A stretch of 14,837 nucleotides of DNA from UMGS946 sp048421225 (GTDB taxonomy: Bacteria; Bacillota; Clostridia; Christensenellales; CAG-138): contig DBFNRV010000076.1 in assembly GCA_048421225.1 (NCBI GenBank), positions 1 to 14,837 on the forward strand. The letters run 5' to 3'. The position numbers and the translations under genes were made by a program. A model generated the notes under the pieces. It worked only from the letters and a program-made list of their open reading frames with translations. It was not told the origin of the DNA and did no database searches. Below are positions 8,122-13,980 of the stretch, one piece after another. How positions within the stretch are numbered: position 1 is the first letter of the stretch; each line of letters begins with the position of its first letter.

Positions 8122-8379
8122 ATGAAAAAGCTTTGTATACTAAGCGGAGTTGACGCATGTACCAACTGTGGCAAATGCCGGATATGTGATTTGGATCCTC
8201 ATAAGATTTGTGACAACTGTTGCAAATGTATTGATGCCGAAAGCGGCGATTACAGGACATTAAGTGTATCCGAGTATTATTCGAGCAAAACTGATAAAAA
8301 TGTACCGTATGGCGCCAGGAAGCTTAAGCGGGGATATGGTGGCAATAAAAAAAGGATTGACGCTAATAAGCGGGAATAG
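8122..8379 (+). CDS. Small cysteine-rich protein, possible iron-sulfur or metal-binding
   Basis: An 85-aa protein with nine cysteines near the N terminus. The key stretch has C13-x2-C16-x2-C19-x2-C22 followed by CDLDPHKIC and C30-x2-C33-C34-x-C36. This resembles, but does not equal, the CxxCxxCxxxC spacing of bacterial ferredoxins, so a cluster or zinc site is plausible but unproven. The C-terminal half is polar and strongly basic (KLKRGYGGNKKR, ANKRE) with no membrane segment. GGAGGG at 8110-8115, six bases before the ATG, fixes the start; an upstream extension of the frame would run through the operator. It lies divergent from lexA and 9 bases before rnhA, so it probably leads a transcript with rnhA. 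I recall similar short CDLDP-containing proteins in Clostridia, but no assigned function. Confidence 0.8.
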   Translation: MKKLCILSGVDACTNCGKCRICDLDPHKICDNCCKCIDAESGDYRTLSVSEYYSSKTDKNVPYGARKLKRGYGGNKKRIDANKRE

Positions 8380-8388
8380 GTTTTATAT

Positions 8389-8838
8389 ATGAAAAAGGTA
8401 TCAATATATACGGACGGCGCGTGCTCAGGAAACCCTGGCCCTGGAGGTTGGGGCGCTGTTTTGCTATATGAAAACAACCGCAAAGAGCTGTCGGGAAGCG
8501 AACGCAATACGACAAACAACAGGATGGAGCTTATGGCAGCTATAAATTCACTGGAAGCATTAAAGGTTAAATGCCTTGTTGATTTGTATACAGACAGCGC
8601 ATATCTTTGCAACGCATTTACACAGAATTGGATTACAAACTGGCAGCGAAACGGATGGGTTACATCCTCAAAGAAGCCTGTTGAAAACAAAGATCTATGG
8701 GAAAAACTTATTCGTCTATCCAAAATTCATTCGATAAATTGGATTAAGGTAAAGGGTCATGCTGAAAATGAGCTAAATAACTACTGCGATATGCTTGCTA
8801 GACGTGAGATTAAGGAAAACGCTGATCATTTGGTATGA
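8389..8838 (+). CDS. rnhA: Ribonuclease HI
   Basis: RNase HI cleaves the RNA strand of RNA-DNA hybrids, removing R-loops and misincorporated ribonucleotides. The 149-aa protein has the full active site: Asp9 in YTDGACSGNPGPGGWG, Glu47 in NNRMEL, Asp69 in YTDSAYL, His124 in KGHAEN and Asp134 in NNYCDMLA, matching E. coli Asp10, Glu48, Asp70, His124 and Asp134. The basic-protrusion tryptophans (WITNWQRNGW) are present, as in the E. coli type, and there is no N-terminal hybrid-binding domain. The ribosome site is weak (an AGG about ten bases upstream), so expression may depend on coupling to the preceding gene, whose stop is 9 bases away. Confidence 0.95.
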   Translation: MKKVSIYTDGACSGNPGPGGWGAVLLYENNRKELSGSERNTTNNRMELMAAINSLEALKVKCLVDLYTDSAYLCNAFTQNWITNWQRNGWVTSSKKPVENKDLWEKLIRLSKIHSINWIKVKGHAENELNNYCDMLARREIKENADHLV

Positions 8839-8843
8839 TCAAT

Positions 8844-8885
8844 CTACAACTATTCGTAAAACTTGCCTTTTACGAATAGTTGTAG
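8844..8885. repeat. Perfect 18-bp inverted repeat with 6-bp centre; candidate dif-like recombination site or hairpin
   Basis: The left arm CTACAACTATTCGTAAAA (8844-8861) and its exact reverse complement (8868-8885) flank CTTGCC. Six bases is the usual central spacing of Xer/dif-type sites, and the centre is asymmetric, which could set orientation. The repeat starts 5 bases after the rnhA stop and lies 63 bases before the start of a XerS-like recombinase. The same sequence could form an RNA hairpin ending the rnhA transcript, but no U-tract follows on either strand, so a classical intrinsic terminator is unlikely. Confidence 0.8.
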
Positions 8886-8893
8886 TAGAATAA

Positions 8894-8921
8894 TTGTGGC
8901 GCTTATTTAATCCCTCATAAT
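8894..8921 (+). promoter_or_regulatory. Possible promoter of the tyrosine recombinase gene
   Basis: TTGTGG (8894-8899), 16 bases, then CATAAT (8916-8921) fits a modest sigma-A promoter, with a start near 8928 and the GGAAAGGA ribosome site close behind. The -35 is only half-matching, so this is tentative. It sits immediately right of the 18-bp inverted repeat, so a protein bound to the repeat could influence it. Confidence 0.35.
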
Positions 8922-8948
8922 TTCATAGGTTTGGAAAGGATCAGAGCA

Positions 8949-10025
8949 ATGCGAAATATCGATTATGATGAAGCAAAGCGAATTGAATATACAGGAAGAA
9001 TACGCGAAATGCTGTGCGATCTACCTCCGTTTTGCATGGAATTCAGTAGAGGAATTGAGAACACCGCATCGGTTCTAACGAGGTTTGGGTATCTTAATGA
9101 TTTAAAGTTCTTTTTCAGTTTTCTTATTGAAGAAGGAATAATACAAAAACCAAACGTCAAATCGATTGAGCTATCTGACTTGGACGCTCTAACCCCTATG
9201 GAAATTGAGATGTTTATTGAGTACGTTACCGTATATTCCAAGGGTGAACAGCTCCTAACCAATAACGAGCATTCTAAGGCAAGAAAGCTGTCAGCCATAC
9301 GTTCAATATTCAAATTTTTTAATAAGCGTTCAAAGCTTAGCAATAACCCCGCCTCAATGGTAGATACCCCTAAAATCCACAGAAAACCTATAATACGACT
9401 TGATGTGGATGAGGTTGCCAATTTGTTGGACATTGTGGAAAACGGTGATGGTCTTACGGAAAGGCAAAAATCGTATCACAGGTCTACACGTGACCGGGAT
9501 TTGGCTATACTGACATTGTTTTTAGGTACTGGCATTCGAATAAGCGAGTTGGTTGGAATAAATGTCTCAGATGTTAATTTCATGAACAATGAATTTGTTG
9601 TTACACGAAAAGGCGGCGGCAAGGATATGCTGGCGTTTGGGGACGAGGTACGCAAGGCGTTGCTTTTGTATCAATTACAGCGTGAAAAAATAATGCCAAA
9701 AGAAGGCCACGAGGATGCGCTATTCCTGTCGGGGCAACGAAAGCGCATAACGGTTCGCGCCGTTGAAAATCTGGTTAAAAAATACGCTGCAATCGCCGCC
9801 CCTTTAAAGCGCATATCCCCCCATAAGCTGCGCAGCACCTATGGAACTATGCTTTATAATGAAACTGGGGATATCTATCTTGTTGCAGAGGTATTGGGAC
9901 ATAAGGATGTAAATACAACCCAGAGACATTATGCTACAGTTGCTGAGGACCGCAAGCGCATGGCAGCGAATGTTATAAAGCTTCGCGATGATGAAGGCGG
10001 TAAACCTGGCGCGGATGAGAGCTGA
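8949..10025 (+). CDS. Tyrosine recombinase, XerS-like
   Basis: A 358-aa site-specific tyrosine recombinase with the full catalytic set: Arg197 in GTGIRISEL, Lys221 in TRKGGGKD, His292 and Arg295 in PHKLRSTYG, His318 in LGHKDVNTT and the nucleophile Tyr328 in QRHY. An N-terminal SAM-like core-binding domain (about 15-140) precedes the catalytic domain (about 150-340). It is longer than XerC/XerD (about 300 aa) and instead resembles streptococcal and lactococcal XerS (about 356 aa): a short N-terminal LPPF-x-EF segment, a long insert between the domains, RDRDLAILTLFL before the first arginine, and the TRKGG hairpin. The start at 8949 is chosen because GGAAAGGA (8933-8940) lies 8 bases upstream; a TTG at 8931 would overlap that site. 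XerS acts alone at a site next to its gene, which makes the upstream palindrome notable. A phage or plasmid integrase is less likely because no mobile genes are nearby. Confidence 0.88.
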   Translation: MRNIDYDEAKRIEYTGRIREMLCDLPPFCMEFSRGIENTASVLTRFGYLNDLKFFFSFLIEEGIIQKPNVKSIELSDLDALTPMEIEMFIEYVTVYSKGEQLLTNNEHSKARKLSAIRSIFKFFNKRSKLSNNPASMVDTPKIHRKPIIRLDVDEVANLLDIVENGDGLTERQKSYHRSTRDRDLAILTLFLGTGIRISELVGINVSDVNFMNNEFVVTRKGGGKDMLAFGDEVRKALLLYQLQREKIMPKEGHEDALFLSGQRKRITVRAVENLVKKYAAIAAPLKRISPHKLRSTYGTMLYNETGDIYLVAEVLGHKDVNTTQRHYATVAEDRKRMAANVIKLRDDEGGKPGADES

Positions 10026-10063
10026 CAAATTTTATCCGCATTACCTACCATAGGTCTGTATCA

Positions 10064-10993
10064 TCAGCAAAACTTAATAATGTAATCATAAAGATTATCA
10101 TAAGCAATCGCACGAATATCAGCTTCCGTATATCCCATCCTAAAAAGGCGCTCTAACAACACCTGAATCTGGGATGGGTTGTTTAAGTCCGTAGGATAGC
10201 GCCCCATTCCGTCAAAATCCGACCCAATGCATACGCTTTTTATGCCTCCAATACAAGCCACATGGTCTATATGGCGTACTATATCTTCGGATAAAGCGGG
10301 GTATTTGCCGGTAAGCTGTTCATGATAGAAATTAATTCCCACTACGCCGCCGCGTCTCGCAATTTCCTTAATATGATCGTCCTTTAAGGATCTTGGGTGT
10401 GGATAAACCTCTCTAGAATTTGAATGAGACGCGAATACGGCACTATCGGTTATCTCAAGGATATCGTCAATACCGGCGTCGCTCAGGTGCGCGAGGTCTA
10501 TGGCCATGCCCAATCTATCCATCTCCTCAATAACGCGCCGCCCAAGAACAGTAAGGCCCTTGTTGCGCCTGCTCATTGCGGGATGCGCCAGAGCATTGGA
10601 TTCATTCCAGGTAAGCGACATAGCTCGCACGCCAAGCCTGTGGAAAAGCCTAAGATTGGAAAGGCAACCCTCTATGGCCTCTCCCCCCTCTATCGTCAAT
10701 ACCGTGGCTATCTTACCACAAGAAGGATTGAATTGATTGCTTAGAGGACAAAACGTATCATGGTGTTCGTCTAACATTCGATAATATGCATCTACCATGT
10801 CCATACATTGCTGCAGATAAGGAACCCTTAGCTTGCTGTCAATCCACGCTGCAAAGAACTGAAGCGCAACCCCGCCTTTCAAAAGATAAGGCAAATATAC
10901 CGTCTGCTCACCCGTTAGGGAATCAATGGAGTAACCTCTGTTTACCATACCATATAAAAAATCGCAGTGCGCATCTGCTACCGGAAACTGCAT
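10064..10993 (-). CDS. Membrane dipeptidase-family (peptidase M19) zinc dipeptidase
   Basis: A member of the renal/membrane dipeptidase family, metal-dependent TIM-barrel enzymes that hydrolyse dipeptides, often with relaxed stereochemistry. The metal ligands of the family are visible: His9 and Asp11 in DAHCD, Glu102 in IEGGEA, His169 in AHLSD and His190 in ASHSNSR, plus the catalytic-site Asp259 in GSDFDG. At 309 aa it has the usual length of short bacterial members. There is no signal peptide, so it is predicted to be cytoplasmic despite the family name. A run of six G (11001-11006 on the other strand) seven bases before the ATG serves as a poor ribosome site. It is separated from rny by a terminator and converges with the recombinase gene. 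The physiological substrate is unknown. Confidence 0.92.
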   Translation of the reverse strand: MQFPVADAHCDFLYGMVNRGYSIDSLTGEQTVYLPYLLKGGVALQFFAAWIDSKLRVPYLQQCMDMVDAYYRMLDEHHDTFCPLSNQFNPSCGKIATVLTIEGGEAIEGCLSNLRLFHRLGVRAMSLTWNESNALAHPAMSRRNKGLTVLGRRVIEEMDRLGMAIDLAHLSDAGIDDILEITDSAVFASHSNSREVYPHPRSLKDDHIKEIARRGGVVGINFYHEQLTGKYPALSEDIVRHIDHVACIGGIKSVCIGSDFDGMGRYPTDLNNPSQIQVLLERLFRMGYTEADIRAIAYDNLYDYIIKFC

Positions 10994-11089
10994 ATGTTAT
11001 CCCCCCATTATTGATCGCTTATTTAATTCTATACATCCGCGCTTGGTTCTAAACCACCAAAGGGCATCATTTTATTATGTACGTGGAAC

Positions 11090-11118
11090 AAAAACAGGCA
11101 GACAGTTAAGTCCGCCTG
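11090..11118 (-). terminator. Intrinsic terminator downstream of rny
   Basis: Read on the - strand, CAGGCGGAC and GTCTGCCTG form a nine-pair stem (one G-U pair) around the 6-base loop TTAACT, followed directly by TTTTTG. It lies about 35 bases after the rny stop and is a canonical Rho-independent terminator. It implies that the dipeptidase gene has its own promoter, for which I see no convincing match. Confidence 0.85.
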
Positions 11119-11152
11119 CTTTCGTTAACTTATATTAGTATTTAGCTTAACA

Positions 11153-12703
11153 TCATTTTGCAAACTCAACAGCCCTGGTTTCCCTAATTACATTGACCTT
11201 AATCTGGCCTGGATAGTCCAGTTCGGATTCAATGCGCTTTGCTATTTCTTTAGCCATAATGATGGTATCCGCGTCGTTAACATTTTCAGGCTTTACCAGG
11301 ATTCTCACCTCGCGTCCGGCCTGTATGGCAAATGATTTATCGACCCCTTCGAATGAGTTCGCAATATCCTCAAGCTTTTCAAGGCGCTTGATGTAATTCT
11401 CCAATGTCTCGCGCCTTGCGCCAGGCCTGGCGGCAGAAATTGCATCGGCGGCCTGTACAAGCACGGCCTCAATAGTGGTTGCTTCAATGTCGCCGTGATG
11501 CGCCATAATCGCGTGAACCACCTGATTGTTTTCACGATATTTCTTTGCTATGTCCGCTCCTATCTGGATATGGGGACCTTCAATTTCGTGATCAAGAGCC
11601 TTTCCTATGTCGTGCAGCAAGCCCGCCCTCTTTGCTAAAGGCACGTTCGCGCCAATTTCCGCTGCCATTATTCCGGCCAGATGGGCTACCTCTATGGAAT
11701 GCTTGAGTACGTTCTGGCCGTAGCTTGTGCGGTATCTCAGCCGTCCAAGGAGTTTTACCAGTTCGTGGTGCAGCCCGTGAACTCCAACCTCAAATATAGC
11801 TTGCTCCCCGGCTTCTCGTATCTTAACGTCTACTTCCTTCCTAGCCTTTTCAACCATCTCTTCAATGCGCGCCGGATGAATTCGGCCATCAAGAATTAGC
11901 TTTTCGAGGGCTATACGTGCCACTTCCCTCCTAACCGGATCAAACCCTGATAGTATAACAGCCTCTGGAGTATCGTCGATTATTAGGTCTACGCCTGTAG
12001 CTGTTTCCAATGTACGTATGTTTCTACCCTCGCGTCCAATAATTCGGCCCTTCATCTCATCGCTGGGCAATGGTACAACGGATACCGTTGTCTCAGCCAC
12101 ATGATCAGCCGCGCATCTTTGTATTGCCAGAGTGATTATATTGCGTGACCGCTTATCCGCCTCATCCTTGGTCTTAGTCTCAATTTCACGCAGCAAAACA
12201 GCCGCGTCATGCCTGGCCTCCCGCTCAACTGATTCCATGATCACTTCCTTTGCCTCTTCTCTGGTCATGGATGAAATACGTTCAAGCTCCTGCTTCTGCT
12301 TTTCGTGAAGTTCCTTTATATTAGCTTCAAGCTCGTTAGCATCCTTTAGCTTCTTATTCAGACCTTCCTCTCGCACCTCAATGCTGGTGAACTTATTGTC
12401 CAGCAGCTCTTCCCTCTGTTGAAGCCTGCGTTCAAGCCGCTGCAGCTCATTTCTGCGCTCGCGATTTTCACGTTCGTTTTCGCTTTTTATGCGGTAAACT
12501 TCCTCCTTAGCCTCAAGGACTTTTTCCTTCTTTAATGTCTCAGCCCGCTTTTGAGCATCTTCAATCAGCTTTTTTACAGCGTCCTCGGTCTTCCCTATCT
12601 TCGCTTCCGCTATATTGCGTCTATAATAATATCCGCCCGTTGCTCCGGCCACAAGCGCAATCGCGCCCGTGATAACCGGTATGAAAATATCCAGCCAATT
12701 CAA
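11153..12703 (-). CDS. rny: Ribonuclease Y
   Basis: RNase Y is the membrane-anchored endoribonuclease that starts mRNA decay in many Firmicutes. The 516-aa protein has one N-terminal membrane segment (about 5-25), a long charged coiled coil (about 30-185), a KH RNA-binding domain with GRIIGREGRNIR at 219-230, and an HD hydrolase domain (about 332-425) with catalytic His364-Asp365 in LLHDIGKALDHE and a downstream AHHGD. Length and order are those of the family. The start codon is TTG at 12703, preceded by GGAGGTG (12714-12720); no in-frame ATG fits the conserved N terminus. A GTG inside the ribosome site is out of frame. The gene has its own promoter and terminator, so it appears monocistronic. 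recX, often found between recA and rny in related genomes, is absent here. Confidence 0.97.
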   Translation of the reverse strand: MNWLDIFIPVITGAIALVAGATGGYYYRRNIAEAKIGKTEDAVKKLIEDAQKRAETLKKEKVLEAKEEVYRIKSENERENRERRNELQRLERRLQQREELLDNKFTSIEVREEGLNKKLKDANELEANIKELHEKQKQELERISSMTREEAKEVIMESVEREARHDAAVLLREIETKTKDEADKRSRNIITLAIQRCAADHVAETTVSVVPLPSDEMKGRIIGREGRNIRTLETATGVDLIIDDTPEAVILSGFDPVRREVARIALEKLILDGRIHPARIEEMVEKARKEVDVKIREAGEQAIFEVGVHGLHHELVKLLGRLRYRTSYGQNVLKHSIEVAHLAGIMAAEIGANVPLAKRAGLLHDIGKALDHEIEGPHIQIGADIAKKYRENNQVVHAIMAHHGDIEATTIEAVLVQAADAISAARPGARRETLENYIKRLEKLEDIANSFEGVDKSFAIQAGREVRILVKPENVNDADTIIMAKEIAKRIESELDYPGQIKVNVIRETRAVEFAK

Positions 12704-12821
12704 AGGTAATCTGCACCTCCGTCAATCTATATAAAGTCTGAGGGTCTTCAGCCCGCATGTACGATTTATTCCATAATTCGCATTATGTGCACACTACATA
12801 CTAGCATATTCACTCACTTTA

Positions 12822-12850
12822 AGTGTAACGCTATTGAAAATAAAAGTCAA
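12822..12850 (-). promoter_or_regulatory. rny promoter
   Basis: On the - strand TTGACT (12845-12850, 5 of 6 to consensus), a 17-base spacer and TACACT (12822-12827, 4 of 6) form a plausible sigma-A promoter, starting near 12815. This leaves a leader of about 110 bases before the TTG start. The 12704-12904 gap holds nothing else I recognise apart from a weak hairpin (12856-12880) after recA. Confidence 0.55.
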
Positions 12851-12904
12851 GGACGCGACTACATCACGCCCTCATAGTCGTATTATATATTTATTGATAT
12901 AAGC

Positions 12905-13909
12905 CTATTTTCGATCCAATGCCGTCTCTTGGTTTAACGCATCTCTAACCTTTCCCTCAATCTCAGCGCATAATTCGGCGTTATCCTTTAAAAACAACCT
13001 GGCATTGTCTCGTCCTTGTGCTAACCGCATATCCCCATATGAATACCACGCTCCCGTTTTAGATATTATCTTCTTGTTAACGGCTAGATCTAAAAGCGAG
13101 CCTTCCTTTGAAATCCCTTCCCCATAGATGATATCAAATTCGGCGATTTTGAATGGTGGCGCCACCTTATTTTTAACGACCTTTATTCGCGTACGGTTAC
13201 CGACTAGCTCGTTTCCATTTTTGATCGTGTCCACTTTACGCACATCTAGTCTTACCGACGCATGATACTTCAGTGCGCGGCCGCCTGTTGTTGTTTCGGG
13301 GTTGCCGTACATTACGCCTACCTTTTCCCTTAGCTGGTTGATAAAAATCAATATTGTATTCGTCTTGCCGATTATACCTGTCAGTTTTCTCAACGCCTGG
13401 GACATGAGCCTGGCCAAAAGTCCGACATGAGAGTCGCCCATATCCCCCTCGAGTTCGGCCTTCGGCACGAGCGCGGCCACTGAGTCAACAACGACCACGT
13501 CCATTGCTCCGCTCCTTACGAGCATTTCGACAATATCGAGCGCCTGCTCACCCGTATCCGGTTGGGAGATAAACAACTCATTTACGTTAACGCCAAGGTT
13601 GCCCGCATATATTGGATCAAGGGCATGCTCAGCATCAATGAACGCTGCCGTTCCGCCGGATTTCTGAGCCTCGGCGATTATATGCAAAGCAATCGTAGTT
13701 TTGCCTGAAGATTCAGGCCCATATATTTCAACAATACGCCCCTTTGGAACGCCTCCTACACCCAAAGCGTAATCCAATTCGATACAACCGGTTGGAATTG
13801 TGGATACGTTTATTCTGGCGGCAGCGTCGCCAAGTTTCATTATAGACCCTTTGCCAAATTGCTTTTCAATTTGTGCCAGGGCGGCTTCAAGCGCCTTTTC
13901 CTTCTCCAT
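12905..13909 (-). CDS. recA: Recombinase RecA
   Basis: RecA forms filaments on single-stranded DNA, drives homologous pairing and triggers LexA self-cleavage. The 334-aa protein has the N-terminal helix ALEAALAQIEKQFGKGSIM, Walker A GPESSGKT at 64-71, Walker B VVVVDSVAAL at 138-147, the L1 region around EGDMGDSHVGL, and the L2 region at about 191-214 with NQLREKVGVMYGNPETTTGG. It is shorter than E. coli RecA (352 aa) and ends in NQETALDRK without the long acidic tail. No intein or frameshift is seen. AAAGG (13919-13923) lies nine bases before the ATG. It has its own promoter in the 71-base gap after cinA, overlapped by a LexA operator, so it is very probably SOS-induced. Confidence 0.98.
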   Translation of the reverse strand: MEKEKALEAALAQIEKQFGKGSIMKLGDAAARINVSTIPTGCIELDYALGVGGVPKGRIVEIYGPESSGKTTIALHIIAEAQKSGGTAAFIDAEHALDPIYAGNLGVNVNELFISQPDTGEQALDIVEMLVRSGAMDVVVVDSVAALVPKAELEGDMGDSHVGLLARLMSQALRKLTGIIGKTNTILIFINQLREKVGVMYGNPETTTGGRALKYHASVRLDVRKVDTIKNGNELVGNRTRIKVVKNKVAPPFKIAEFDIIYGEGISKEGSLLDLAVNKKIISKTGAWYSYGDMRLAQGRDNARLFLKDNAELCAEIEGKVRDALNQETALDRK

Positions 13910-13948
13910 ATATCAAGACCTTTATTATCCTTTCACACCATTTATATT

Positions 13949-13977
13949 ATTATAACATTTGTTCTAGTATTTGTCAT
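13949..13977 (-). promoter_or_regulatory. recA promoter
   Basis: On the - strand ATGACA (13972-13977, 5 of 6), a 17-base spacer and a perfect TATAAT (13949-13954) form a strong sigma-A promoter. The -35 lies directly beside the cinA stop codon (13981-13983). The LexA box fills the spacer side of the -10, the standard position for repression. Confidence 0.75.
13952..13965. promoter_or_regulatory. LexA operator (SOS box) of recA
   Basis: ATAACATTTGTTCT contains AAC-N4-GTT, the core of the Gram-positive SOS box, and shares the ten bases AACATTTGTT (13954-13963) with the box upstream of lexA. The core overlaps the recA -10 by one base, so bound LexA would block polymerase. The outer positions match the Bacillus consensus less well. 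Confidence 0.68.
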
Positions 13978-13980
13978 CCA

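Noticed and set aside
8277..8723. - strand frame of 148 codons opposite rnhA
   Set aside because: Antisense to a clear RNase HI with intact active site; no ribosome site or family resemblance.
8963..9433. - strand frame of 156 codons opposite the recombinase N-terminal domain
   Set aside because: Shadow of the recombinase reading frame with no motif of its own.
10042..10056. ACCTA-CCA-TAGGT hairpin between the recombinase and dipeptidase genes
   Set aside because: Only five pairs with a 3-base loop and no U-tract; insufficient for a terminator call.
12856..12880. CGACTA...TAGTCG hairpin downstream of recA as its terminator
   Set aside because: Six pairs with a 13-base loop, and the T-rich stretch begins only after about ten bases; too weak to annotate.
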